The notes: generated by a model not told the origin, from the sequence alone. A stretch of DNA of 64,000 bases from Kangiella geojedonensis (GCF_000981765.1 NZ_CP010975.1:1178001-1242000); one strand, 5' to 3'; positions 28,206 through 37,538 are shown, counted from the first letter of the stretch. Program-made: numbers and translations.

Positions 28206-30674
28206 ATGAATAAATCTTTATCAACATTGGCTTTATCTGCTGCTTTAGCAGGTTTTAGCCTTAATGCTGCAGCTGACGCCGTTATTGGTAGTCAACTTCA
28301 ACAAGACCTTTTGAATATAAACCCTACCGATTCTGTCATGGCCGTTGTCACCTTTGACCAAATGGACAAAGTAAACAGTAGCCAAATGCAACAACTATTA
28401 AATTTAGGCCTAAGCGAAGGGGTGCAGTTCCAGTCGTTACCTATCGTTGGTGTACAGGCCACGCCTGCACAAATTCAAGCGATTGCACAGCTAGACGGCG
28501 TTCGTTCTGTATTCGCTAATCGTAGCCTAGAGTATTACAACGCAGAATCTCGAGTGATTACTGGCGTTGACCGTGTACAAAGTGATGAGTTCAGAGCACT
28601 GAACGGTACAACTTACACGGGTAAAGGCGTAACGATTATGGTGAACGACTCTGGTATCGACGCAACTCTTGATGATCTGGAGTTTGGCACCAAAGTCGTA
28701 CAAAACGTCCAAGCGATTACACACGCGCAAGCATTAACCCTAACGCCAGTTCGTGGTACTTGGATTGAAGATCAATTGAACACTGACTTGAATGTTGGCC
28801 ATGGTACTCACTGTGCAGGTACAGTGGCAGGTACTGGCGCACACTCAGACGGCAAGCATAAAGGTGCTGCACCAGATGCTGACCTTGTTGGTTACGGTTC
28901 GGGCGCTGGATTATCAATTCTAGATGCTCTCGGTGGCTATGATTACGCACTGACTCACTTATACGATTTCAACAGCCCAATACGAATCATGAGTAACTCA
29001 TGGGGCTCAAGCGGTAAGTACGAGCCAGACGGCCCAATTTCAGTATCATCTTATATAGCTTACAAGCAAGGGATGCTGTCGGTGTTTGCTGCTGGTAACT
29101 CAGGTCCTGGTGAAGATACCAACAATCCATACTCTCAAATCCCTTGGGGTATGTCGGTTGGTGCTGGCACTAAGAGCGGCACGCTAATTGACTTCTCTTC
29201 CCGTGGTAAAAAAGGTGAAGAGGGTACCTTCACAATGCCAGATGGTGAAGAGTGGACTTATAAAAATGAAGTTTCTATCGTTGCTCCTGGTGTTGATATT
29301 ATTTCAACACGCGCTAAGACAAACGTCGTGTCCAACGGTGGCGCAGACGATGTGGACGCTATCGAAGCTGAATACCTCCCTTATTACACCATGATCTCAG
29401 GTACATCGATGGCAACACCTCATGTTGCAGGTATTGCTGCGGTCATGTTGGAAGCCAATCCAAACTTGACGCCAATCGAGATTAAAAGGTTGATGATGGA
29501 AACAGCGACTAACATGCCGGGTTATGAAAAATGGGAAGTTGGTGGCGGTTACGTTAACGCAGAAGCAGCAGTAGCTGCGGCGTTGAGCTTCGACACTGAT
29601 TACGACGTTACGGTTAATAACCTTAATGAATTTAACGCTAACGCAATTTTGATCCCTTCAGATGAGCCCATCCCATTCTCGGTTAACTATATTCCGGTGG
29701 GTAATCCTGATGAGTATGAGTTTTATGTTGGTAAAGACGTGGCCTTTATTTCTGCCTCAGCAGAAAACCTCGCGAATACTACCAAATTAAAATTAACAGC
29801 CCCTGATGGTACTGAATACTTTGGTAACTTAACACTTCCGGTGTTAGATACCGCTATGCGTGTTTCAGCTCCTGGTCAGCAAGGTATTTGGAGTATTTCT
29901 GGTTACGGTATGACTTCGCTTTCAGGCGTAGAACCCGATCCACTAGGGATTACGAATGGTCCGGGTGTCCCTGATGTGATTTCTGGTGAGATTACTCTGA
30001 TTGAATCTGGCGGTTTCGAAGGTCTTAATGATATTTCTGGCCACCCTGCAAAAGGTGCTATTGAGTTTGCAGTGAGTGAGCGTCTGGTTGACGGCAACAC
30101 TGACGGAAACTTCCTTCCAGGTGCCGCTCTAACTAAAGGTGACCTATCGAAATACCTAGTGATGGGTGCAGCTGTTAGACAATATCGTGATTTATTGAAC
30201 CAGCCAAGCATCGGCTTTACCGATGTATCTGGTAGTGATGCCGCGTTTGCAGAAGCAGTGAGCGCACCAGCTGGAGCTCTTAAAGACGCACAGCGTACAC
30301 AGGATGCCGTAGTGAGAACTTCTGGTTTTGAGTTTGATGCAAATGCCACCGTTAACCGTGCTGAACTAGCGTACTCTTTAGTACAGACCCTAGGTTTGCA
30401 AGCAGAGGCAGAGCAGTATGCAGATAGTGATATTACTGTTCAATATAATGGTCAAGCGGTACCAGTGGTTGACCAGAACTCTATTCCTATGGAACTGCGA
30501 GGCCACGTACAGGCGGCGTTGAACTTGTCACTGCTGAGCGTTGAGTTTGATATTGAACAAGGTCCGTTTGACCTGCAACCCACTTTGGTTGCTCGCTTCA
30601 AACCTTCAAACACAATAACCCGTGGTGAGTATGCCGTAATCATAGCTAGAACTTACGATAGCTACTACCAGTAA
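28206..30674 (+). CDS. Secreted S8 protease 2 with SLH-like C-terminal repeats
   Basis: An 822-residue protease. The signal peptide covers about 1-24 (ending AAA) and an I9-like prodomain about 35-115. Catalytic residues are Asp148 (NDSGID), His199 (VGHGTHCAG) and Ser401 (SGTSMATP). A beta-rich linker follows, then three SLH-like repeats between about 605 and 818. The clearest reads GHPAKGAIEFAVSERLVDG; the last covers the final 60 residues. It is paralogous to protease 3 along its whole length. The ATG at 28206 gives a normal signal peptide, and an upstream GTG would spoil it. Followed by a long hairpin. Confidence 0.93.
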   Translation: MNKSLSTLALSAALAGFSLNAAADAVIGSQLQQDLLNINPTDSVMAVVTFDQMDKVNSSQMQQLLNLGLSEGVQFQSLPIVGVQATPAQIQAIAQLDGVRSVFANRSLEYYNAESRVITGVDRVQSDEFRALNGTTYTGKGVTIMVNDSGIDATLDDLEFGTKVVQNVQAITHAQALTLTPVRGTWIEDQLNTDLNVGHGTHCAGTVAGTGAHSDGKHKGAAPDADLVGYGSGAGLSILDALGGYDYALTHLYDFNSPIRIMSNSWGSSGKYEPDGPISVSSYIAYKQGMLSVFAAGNSGPGEDTNNPYSQIPWGMSVGAGTKSGTLIDFSSRGKKGEEGTFTMPDGEEWTYKNEVSIVAPGVDIISTRAKTNVVSNGGADDVDAIEAEYLPYYTMISGTSMATPHVAGIAAVMLEANPNLTPIEIKRLMMETATNMPGYEKWEVGGGYVNAEAAVAAALSFDTDYDVTVNNLNEFNANAILIPSDEPIPFSVNYIPVGNPDEYEFYVGKDVAFISASAENLANTTKLKLTAPDGTEYFGNLTLPVLDTAMRVSAPGQQGIWSISGYGMTSLSGVEPDPLGITNGPGVPDVISGEITLIESGGFEGLNDISGHPAKGAIEFAVSERLVDGNTDGNFLPGAALTKGDLSKYLVMGAAVRQYRDLLNQPSIGFTDVSGSDAAFAEAVSAPAGALKDAQRTQDAVVRTSGFEFDANATVNRAELAYSLVQTLGLQAEAEQYADSDITVQYNGQAVPVVDQNSIPMELRGHVQAALNLSLLSVEFDIEQGPFDLQPTLVARFKPSNTITRGEYAVIIARTYDSYYQ

Positions 30675-30689
30675 GCTATTGTTATATAT

Positions 30690-30719
30690 AGTAAAGCAGG
30701 GGGTTATCCCTGCTTTACT
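30690..30719. repeat. 12-bp perfect hairpin carrying a copy of the protease palindrome
   Basis: AGTAAAGCAGGG (30690-30701), GGTTAT, CCCTGCTTTACT (30708-30719). It may be the terminator of protease 2, though the T run after it is poor. Its centre reads GGGG-TTAT-CCCT (30700-30711), matching the core of the palindrome found before the three proteases. It is 137 bases from the ATG of the next gene. Confidence 0.6.
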
Positions 30720-30848
30720 GTTGGTTTTAAAGAGTAAGAACTTGTTGCAAAAAGAGTTAAATAAAAGTATTTTGATTGCATGCTCTTTATTACAAAAAGT
30801 AATGTTGTTTATGTAGTAAAGAGCGTTTTAGCTCACTGGAGGTACATA

Positions 30849-31679
30849 ATGTCAAATTTCCTTAGCCGCTTAGCGGTTACCATTGTTGCGTGCGGCATAT
30901 TTATGAGTGCACAAAGTTCACCGGTTGAATTGACCATCAATGGAGGAAAGAAAGTAGAAGCAGTTATTGAACTTGCTGGAGGCATCGAAGCCGATTTTAC
31001 GATCAGTTTTGAGAATGCCATTGGTTTAAACGAAAACAGCATAGGGTTAACGGCTGAAGTTATTGATATAACCGACCTCAGTATTCTAAATCGCTTGCCA
31101 TCAAGCCTTAATACAAACCTATTGTCGGCTTTTCCAATGCTAATCACTGTAGAGCCACCTTCAGGTCAAGGCTTATCTTTTGAAGGATTAGTTACGGTTG
31201 ATATCCATACACACAACCTAGAATATACCGCTGGAACTCCGCTGAGGTTGTTTAAAGCGCCACTGGGTGGTCAGTTTAAAGATATCACCATGACTATGGG
31301 CTCGGGCAGCTATCGTGCTCGTGGTACCACCGGAAAATTCTCGCAATTCTTGATTTTGGCGGATCTTAGATTGCCAATCACAGTTGTGAATACGAAGATG
31401 AGTAACTTATCGAGTGCGTTGAGCGGTTTTTCATCACAAATGTCTTCCGTAACCTATACGTCACTCAACGCCAAATTAACAGAAGTACAGCAGTTGATTA
31501 CTCAGCAAAACTACACTCAAGCTAGCAACAAACTGAATGAATTTAAGCAGTTAGTTGAAGCCTCTAGCGGCGTTGATATTCCAGATGTGTGGCGTTCAAG
31601 CCGCGATATCGACAATGTGGCGGGTGAGTTGATGGCGTTAGCGAATACGCTTCGCTTTAGTTTGCGTTTGATTAATTAG
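30849..31679 (+). CDS. Secreted protein of unknown function, first gene of the kinase operon
   Basis: A 276-residue protein I do not recognise. It has a signal peptide (about 1-22, ending SAQS), a beta-rich first half containing SFENAIGLNENSIGLTAEVID and a GLSFEGLVTVDIHTHNL strand pair, and an alpha-helical C-terminal third (about 180-276) with heptad-like Leu spacing, suggesting a coiled coil. The ATG at 30849 follows CTGGAGG. The next gene begins 15 bases later, so it is probably co-transcribed with the FHA-GAF, kinase and two-component genes. Exported and so placed, it could be a sensor ligand or a co-regulated factor; this is inference. Confidence 0.8.
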   Translation: MSNFLSRLAVTIVACGIFMSAQSSPVELTINGGKKVEAVIELAGGIEADFTISFENAIGLNENSIGLTAEVIDITDLSILNRLPSSLNTNLLSAFPMLITVEPPSGQGLSFEGLVTVDIHTHNLEYTAGTPLRLFKAPLGGQFKDITMTMGSGSYRARGTTGKFSQFLILADLRLPITVVNTKMSNLSSALSGFSSQMSSVTYTSLNAKLTEVQQLITQQNYTQASNKLNEFKQLVEASSGVDIPDVWRSSRDIDNVAGELMALANTLRFSLRLIN

Positions 31680-31694
31680 TGAGGTGTTGAGATT

Positions 31695-32594
31695 ATGCCA
31701 GCCAGAATAACGGCTTGTTATCCTGATATGCCGGCTAAGGAAAGCGTACTTTTTGAGAACTCGCAGTATCAGGTCGGGAGAGACCATGATTGCGAGGTCA
31801 GGCTAAATCATCCTAGTGTGTCGAGAAAGCATGCCTTAGTGAATGCCCGTGATGAGCATTGGTATTTAAAAGATGGCTTAAGTTCAAATGGCGTTCGTAT
31901 TAATGGGAAACCGATTGAGGGTGGTCAATTGTCTTCAAACGATGTCATCTCATTGGGTGAAATCGATTGTTTGTTTGAGCTTAAGACTAAACAGCAGCTT
32001 GACTCTATAACTGCCCATAATGAGTGGAGAATTCAGCAATCTAGAAAGTCGTATAATGAGTTAGCTCGTCAATCGTTGCTTGATGCGCTTGATGAACAAC
32101 TCTATTCACTGCTTAATCTGACAGGCACTCAACGTGGCTTGGTTATGCTAGGAAACTCGCCTGAAACTTTAACTGTTTGCGCGTCCAAAGGTATGACGCA
32201 ACAAGATTTTCATAGCAAATCTTTTGAGGGTAGCGTCGGCGCGATGCAACGAGCCTTACAACAGCGTAGCCCAGTGCTTGCTATGGACGTAAAGTTAGAC
32301 CATTTATTGGCCTCGCGAGAAAGTATTCAGCGTAAGCAAATAGCAGCGCTAGCTTGCATCCCGTTGCTGGCTGATAATAACTTAGTTGGAGTGGTTTATA
32401 CTGACAGTAAAGAGTCCAACAAGGTTCTAACTGAACTTGATTTAGAAATCCTCAACTTAGTTTCTGAGCAAATCAAAATAAATTCTGAAGCTATTGTTTT
32501 ACAAAACGAAATATCTGCTATATTGAGTAATATTCCGGAACATATATTTGCCGAACAACAACCAATTAAAGAGCAAATATTAGCAGTACACTAG
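31695..32594 (+). CDS. FHA-GAF domain protein
   Basis: A 299-residue soluble protein. The FHA domain (about 1-95) has the phosphothreonine-binding residues Gly28, Arg29, Ser43, His46 and Asn65-Gly66. A GAF domain (about 125-275) follows, with GLVMLGNS and LACIPLLADNNLVGVVYTDS strands. FHA domains read Ser/Thr phosphorylation and GAF domains often bind small molecules. Directly before a Ser/Thr kinase gene, it is a likely partner or reader of that kinase. There is no membrane segment. Confidence 0.88.
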   Translation: MPARITACYPDMPAKESVLFENSQYQVGRDHDCEVRLNHPSVSRKHALVNARDEHWYLKDGLSSNGVRINGKPIEGGQLSSNDVISLGEIDCLFELKTKQQLDSITAHNEWRIQQSRKSYNELARQSLLDALDEQLYSLLNLTGTQRGLVMLGNSPETLTVCASKGMTQQDFHSKSFEGSVGAMQRALQQRSPVLAMDVKLDHLLASRESIQRKQIAALACIPLLADNNLVGVVYTDSKESNKVLTELDLEILNLVSEQIKINSEAIVLQNEISAILSNIPEHIFAEQQPIKEQILAVH

Positions 32595-32654
32595 AAAGAG
32601 TCGTACTTCCTGAAAACTACTATTTTTGGCTATTAGCCACAGGAGCGCAGATTA

Positions 32655-35600
32655 ATGGGGCATGATGACTTAGATCAAAATACTAAGTCCGGTTCGTTAA
32701 AAGAAACGCAGATATTATCCAAACCAGCGACCCTCGAGACTGACTCTGTTTTGGTGGGGCGTTTTAAAATTCAATCACTTCAGGGTTGTGGTCGGTTTGG
32801 ATGCGTCTATAAAGCTACAGACTTACAGCTTGACTCCAATGTCGCTATTAAAGTGCTTCACCAGCACCTAGTATCTGAAGCTTCCTTACGCGTATTTAAG
32901 AATGAAATTCTGACACTTCGACAACTGTCGCATCCCAATATAGTCCGCGTTCATGAGTATTATGAAGATGAGCATATCCACTTTATCACCATGGACTGGA
33001 TTCAAGGGGATACGTTAAAAGACTGGATAGAGCAACATACAGTCACCGAAGAGACCCTAAATGACTTTACCGGGCAGATCTTGTCTGCGTTAGAGGTCAC
33101 AGAATCTAAAGCCATTAGCCACAAAGATCTCAAGCCAGAGAATATCCTAATTGATAATAATCAGCATCTTTATATTGCTGATTTCGGGATCGCTAGCGCG
33201 GTGGGTGATAAGGCTTCTGCTGTCATCACAGGTACACCGCTGTATTCACCCCCTGAGTACCTTGAGTCAGGCAAATCAGTAGCGTCGATTGATATTTATG
33301 CTTTCGGCTTGATCCTGTATGAGCTGATTACAAAAAAGCTGCCATACCATGCCCAAACTCAAGAAGAGCTGATTAAAGAAAAGCTTTCGTCACAAAAAGT
33401 TAAGTTTGAGAAAAGGTTTACCCGATACGAAAAGCTTGTACAACGCTGCATCGCTCCCTTGGCGGATTCACGACCAAAAACTGCTTCAGAAGCAAGAAAG
33501 CTCATTGATGCAAGCCAAGATAAGGGTATGAGTCGACAATCAAAGCTAACAGCTATCAGCGTAGCTACAGTGTTATTGGCTTTGATTGCATCAGGGCTAT
33601 ACTTTTTTCGTGCTGATAATTTGGGGGGAAAGAAGCTGATAGGCGCTAAGCAATTAATAGAGGCGCAACAAGAGGGTGTGCAGTCATTAGCTGTGTTACC
33701 TTTTGACACCAAATCGGCGGAAGCCTGGTTAATTGATGGCTTACCACATTTGCTCTCCGATGAACTCTCCCAAATTTCAGACTTAAGAATTGTGGGGTAC
33801 GAGCGTTCACGAGAGACTATGGATTTGCTCGGCTATCAAACACCTTTGGATGAACAAAAACTAAAAGTCATTAGTGATCTTACGCAGAGCACTTACTTGC
33901 TGAACACCAAATTAGTTCCAATTGGCCCCAACCGCTACCAAGTTAATGCTGAGTTAATACGAGTGGCTGGTAACACGGTCGAAACGTCCGATATTATCCA
34001 GTTCCAATCGAACAAGGAAAGTTTAGCGCAAGAGTTTTCGTCATTGGTCGTTGCTGTGAATGAACAGTTTGGACTGGAATCTCTTGATACAGAGTTATAC
34101 CTTCCTCAAGGTGTTCACCTTGAAACTATTTCTGAGGTAGAAGTTCTGTTGAAAAATGGCGAGGATGCTAGAGCAAAGGAGCTGCTAGAGAAATTATTAA
34201 ATTCTGAGGCTGAGTACAGTAAAGGCTGGCTATTACTAGGGCAGCTTGAAGCATCGATAGGCAGTATTTTAGAAGCGGAATCTGCATTTCAAAAAGCAGT
34301 AGAAACGTCGCCACAAAACTCACTGGTTCGTAATCAGGCGCAAGCAGAACTACAGTTGCTGGCTGGCGACATTGACTCAGCCATAGAGACTTATCGCAGC
34401 ATTTTACAACGACTTCCAAACAATAGTGATATTCGTCTAGAACTAGCGCAGCTTCTTATCCAGCAGCAGTCACTTGAAACGGCCAAGCAAGAGTTAATTA
34501 CCGTTGTAGAAAGCGACGAGAATCACCCTATAGCCTGGTATGAACTATCAAAAGTTGCTATCTGGCAGGGAGAGACTCAGGAAGCAGTTGATAATTATTT
34601 GGTAAAAGCCTTAGTCACTGCAAAGAAGCTTAAAAATACTCAACTTCAAGGTGATGTGCTTAATGCCTTTGGTGTTGCCCATCATCGCCTGGGGCAGCTG
34701 GATCTGGCTTTGGACTATTACAAGCAAGGATTGACCGACCGAAAAAAGGTGAATGATTCTCGGGGTATTGTTACAAGTCTCTCTAACTTAGCTTCTGTTT
34801 ACGCGGTAAAAGGTGAGTATCAACAAGCAGAGCAAAACTTGTTACAAGCATTAGAAACAAACAAGTCTAGAAACGACGCTGTAAAACAGGCTGACTTATT
34901 TAATGAACTCGGGGTCATTGCTGAGGAGCAAGGTCTATACTCGAAAGCATTGGAGCACTTTCAATCTTCTCTGAGTATTCGTATGAAGCTTGATGATGAT
35001 TGGTTGAAAGCTGAAAGCCTGAATAATGTCGCTTATATTTTCTTCCTACTTTCCGATGAAGAGCAAGCCACTATTTATTGGGAACAAGCTAAAGCTTATT
35101 ATGAAAAGGTTGATGACCCGGTAGGCGTGGTTCGTGTTAATGAAAACATGGCACAGCTTGAGTTACAAAAGGGCAATTGGCAATCGGCTTACCGCATGTA
35201 TCAGTCTGCTTTAGAGAAGTCTGAAGAGTTGAACCTGACGGAAGAAACCATTGTTGCACAAGCTTATCTCGCAAAAATTGCTTTCTTGCAAGGCAATTTT
35301 GAGCAGCCTCCATTACAACTCAATGATATTAAAACTGAGCTTAAAGATCGCCAAGATGTACGAGGGCAGGTGGAGTTTGGATTGTGGTTGACCGACTGGT
35401 CTATATCTACTGGCGCATACCAACAGGCAGAATCGATTCTAGCGGAACTGATGCCTCTCATGGAGCAAGAAAAAAATCGTTCTCAACAATTAATCTACAA
35501 CACGTTGGCTTCAAGGCTAAGCTTATATCAAGGCGATGACTTGCCAATTGCTTCGAATCAAGAGTTTGAGCAAGTGACTTCAAAAGCGGCGCTGGAGAGC

Positions 35601-36062
35601 TTAGTTCTTCAGCTAGAGGCGCTGTTATTCAGTAACACAATGCAGGAAGGTGCGAGCGATAAGTTTTTAGTGGTTAGTCAAGAGTTTGACCAGTATGATT
35701 TAGACTTACATCGCTATTTCTTACTGAGAAAACTCATTCTGTTGGGCTACTACCATGCACAATCCGGTGATGATGAGGCGCTAAAAACGGTATTAGACCA
35801 ATTAACTATGCTAAAGCGTGGCGTTGGTACTTACTGGAGAAATTATCAAATAGAACGATTAGAAAGTATTTATTACGGCATGATAAAAAATTCAGAAAAA
35901 GCCCGCGAAAGTGCACTAAAGGCGTTAAAAAGTTTTACCGAATTAAAACAACAATTACCAGAGCAACAACAGCAACATATTATTTCATTGCAAGGACGTT
36001 ATTTTTCAGCAGATCAATCGAAAGATGATTTTTTTATGGAGCAAGTCAATGACAAAGAATGA
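32655..36062 (+). CDS. Membrane Ser/Thr protein kinase with FlgO/TolB-like and TPR sensor region
   Basis: A 1135-residue protein. The Hanks-type kinase domain covers about 36-290: glycine loop GCGRFGCV, Lys66 (VAIKVL), HKD catalytic loop His156-Asp158 with KPEN, Asp176 of DFG, and GTPLYSPPEYLE. A single membrane helix spans about 298-317. The outside part opens with a TolB/FlgO-like strand (SLAVLPFDT, about 343) and then carries many TPR repeats up to about 900. All key kinase residues are intact, so it should be active. Its end overlaps the histidine kinase gene by 14 bases, which ties the two signalling types into one unit. Confidence 0.93.
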   Translation: MGHDDLDQNTKSGSLKETQILSKPATLETDSVLVGRFKIQSLQGCGRFGCVYKATDLQLDSNVAIKVLHQHLVSEASLRVFKNEILTLRQLSHPNIVRVHEYYEDEHIHFITMDWIQGDTLKDWIEQHTVTEETLNDFTGQILSALEVTESKAISHKDLKPENILIDNNQHLYIADFGIASAVGDKASAVITGTPLYSPPEYLESGKSVASIDIYAFGLILYELITKKLPYHAQTQEELIKEKLSSQKVKFEKRFTRYEKLVQRCIAPLADSRPKTASEARKLIDASQDKGMSRQSKLTAISVATVLLALIASGLYFFRADNLGGKKLIGAKQLIEAQQEGVQSLAVLPFDTKSAEAWLIDGLPHLLSDELSQISDLRIVGYERSRETMDLLGYQTPLDEQKLKVISDLTQSTYLLNTKLVPIGPNRYQVNAELIRVAGNTVETSDIIQFQSNKESLAQEFSSLVVAVNEQFGLESLDTELYLPQGVHLETISEVEVLLKNGEDARAKELLEKLLNSEAEYSKGWLLLGQLEASIGSILEAESAFQKAVETSPQNSLVRNQAQAELQLLAGDIDSAIETYRSILQRLPNNSDIRLELAQLLIQQQSLETAKQELITVVESDENHPIAWYELSKVAIWQGETQEAVDNYLVKALVTAKKLKNTQLQGDVLNAFGVAHHRLGQLDLALDYYKQGLTDRKKVNDSRGIVTSLSNLASVYAVKGEYQQAEQNLLQALETNKSRNDAVKQADLFNELGVIAEEQGLYSKALEHFQSSLSIRMKLDDDWLKAESLNNVAYIFFLLSDEEQATIYWEQAKAYYEKVDDPVGVVRVNENMAQLELQKGNWQSAYRMYQSALEKSEELNLTEETIVAQAYLAKIAFLQGNFEQPPLQLNDIKTELKDRQDVRGQVEFGLWLTDWSISTGAYQQAESILAELMPLMEQEKNRSQQLIYNTLASRLSLYQGDDLPIASNQEFEQVTSKAALESLVLQLEALLFSNTMQEGASDKFLVVSQEFDQYDLDLHRYFLLRKLILLGYYHAQSGDDEALKTVLDQLTMLKRGVGTYWRNYQIERLESIYYGMIKNSEKARESALKALKSFTELKQQLPEQQQQHIISLQGRYFSADQSKDDFFMEQVNDKE

Positions 36063-36777
36063 TGAAATAAGCAAGATGCTTGATGCGTTAAGTCTTAAAC
36101 AAAATCAAATTGCAGAAAATTTAGCCAGCGGCAACACTCAAATGCGTAGCCTGGCTAAGCGAGTCTGGCGTGTACAAGAAGATGAACGTAAACATATTGC
36201 ACGCGAATTACATGATGGTGTTGGGCAGCTACTTACGGCGCTAATCAACCAAATTGAGTTGACTGCCAAAGAAGAAGCGTCTGATGAGACTTTAAAAAGC
36301 TTGCACGACAGTTTGGATTTGGCTCGTCAAGCTTTAAGCGATACACGAAAAATTTCTCGACTGATGCGACCAAGAATCTTAGATGATTTAGGTTTAGAGC
36401 CTGCGCTTAAATGGTTAACACGAGTTATGCGTGAGGAAGAAAAAGCTGATATTGCGTTAGAAACTCAGTTATCTCATGAGCTTGATGGGGAAACTCAAAC
36501 ATTGGTATTTCGTGTTGTTCAAGAGTCTATTACGAATGCGATTAAGCACGCTGAGGCTGAACATATCAAAGTACAGGTTGTGTCTCAACCGAGTTTATTA
36601 ATGGTTAAAGTTACTGATGATGGCGTTGGTATGGATACCGAAGTTGCTTTAGGGCCCGATGGTTTTGGTTTATCTGCGATGCAAGATCGCGTTGCTGCCT
36701 TTGGTGGGCAATTAATGATTCAATCAAAACTTGGTGAGGGCAGTGAAATTAAAATGTTACTAGTGGGGAATAACTAA
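36049..36777 (+). CDS. Soluble NarL-type sensor histidine kinase
   Basis: A 242-residue histidine kinase with a HisKA_3 domain, phospho-accepting His55 in RKHIARELHDGVGQ, and a HATPase_c domain (QESITNAIKHAEAEH N-box, DDGVGMD G1 box, GFGLSAMQDRV). It has no membrane or recognisable sensor domain, so input must come from another protein, probably the FHA-GAF protein or the membrane kinase. I used the ATG at 36049 with GGAG upstream; it overlaps the kinase gene. The response regulator starts 2 bases after its stop. Confidence 0.92.
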   Translation: MTKNDEISKMLDALSLKQNQIAENLASGNTQMRSLAKRVWRVQEDERKHIARELHDGVGQLLTALINQIELTAKEEASDETLKSLHDSLDLARQALSDTRKISRLMRPRILDDLGLEPALKWLTRVMREEEKADIALETQLSHELDGETQTLVFRVVQESITNAIKHAEAEHIKVQVVSQPSLLMVKVTDDGVGMDTEVALGPDGFGLSAMQDRVAAFGGQLMIQSKLGEGSEIKMLLVGNN

Positions 36778-36779
36778 CT

Positions 36780-37415
36780 ATGATCCGTGTGCTACTAGCC
36801 GATGATCACACTATATTGAGGCAAGGTTTGGTCAGTATTCTTGCTAAAGATGATGACTGCATGGTGGTTGGAGAAGCGTCCAACGGTGTTGAGGCGGTCG
36901 AGAAAGCATTCGAGCTAGAGCCACAAATTGCTGTTATCGATATTAGTATGCCTGAGTTAAACGGTATGGAGGTGGTAAAACGTATCCATCAAAAGCTTCC
37001 CGATTGTCGAATATTAGTGTTAACCATGCATGAAGAAGAAGAATATGTCATTCACATGGTAAGAGCCGGAGCATCAGGCTATTTATTAAAAGATAGTGCA
37101 AGTGAGGAATTAATCCAAGCAGTCAAAACACTGGCTAGTGGAAAAAGTTATTACAGTCAATATGCCGCTCAAGTATTGGCCAACCAATACACGCAGCCAG
37201 ACAAATGGAGTGATCCATACAAGAATTTGACCAAACGCGAGCGTGAGGTTTTTCACCTTGTGGTCGATGGTAAAACCACCAAAGAAGTTGCTAAAGCTCT
37301 CGACATCAGCGTTAAAACTGCTGAAAACCATCGAGGCAAAGTCTTGGACAAGCTCAAGGTGGCAAATTCTGCGGAATTAGTTAAGTATGCGGCGCAGCAT
37401 AAATTGTTGATCTAA
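36780..37415 (+). CDS. NarL/FixJ-family response regulator
   Basis: A 211-residue regulator with a receiver domain (acidic pocket Asp8-Asp9, phospho-acceptor Asp54, Lys about 104 in LLKDSA) and a C-terminal LuxR-type helix-turn-helix (LTKREREVFHLVVDGKTTKEVAKALDISVKTAENHRGKV). It is the cognate partner of the adjacent histidine kinase. It is the best candidate to bind the CTAGGGG-N4-CCCY palindromes before the three proteases, since regulators of this family bind short inverted repeats. This link is inferred from location. Confidence 0.94.
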   Translation: MIRVLLADDHTILRQGLVSILAKDDDCMVVGEASNGVEAVEKAFELEPQIAVIDISMPELNGMEVVKRIHQKLPDCRILVLTMHEEEEYVIHMVRAGASGYLLKDSASEELIQAVKTLASGKSYYSQYAAQVLANQYTQPDKWSDPYKNLTKREREVFHLVVDGKTTKEVAKALDISVKTAENHRGKVLDKLKVANSAELVKYAAQHKLLI

Positions 37416-37474
37416 AAGGACTTTTCAAAGAATATTGGTCGTACCTCTTTAACTAGGTAGTAACGATAATTTTT

Positions 37475-37489
37475 CTAGGGGTTTTCCCC
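37475..37489 (+). promoter_or_regulatory. Palindromic regulatory site, copy 3 (protease 3)
   Basis: CTAGGGG-TTTT-CCCC, identical to copy 1 over 15 bases. It is 11 bases before CATCTT and 49 bases before the protease 3 ATG. It lies 60 bases after the response regulator gene. Confidence 0.65.
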
Positions 37490-37538
37490 GATACCCAGCT
37501 CATCTTGTTTCATGGCATGCTCATTTAGGAATTACTAA

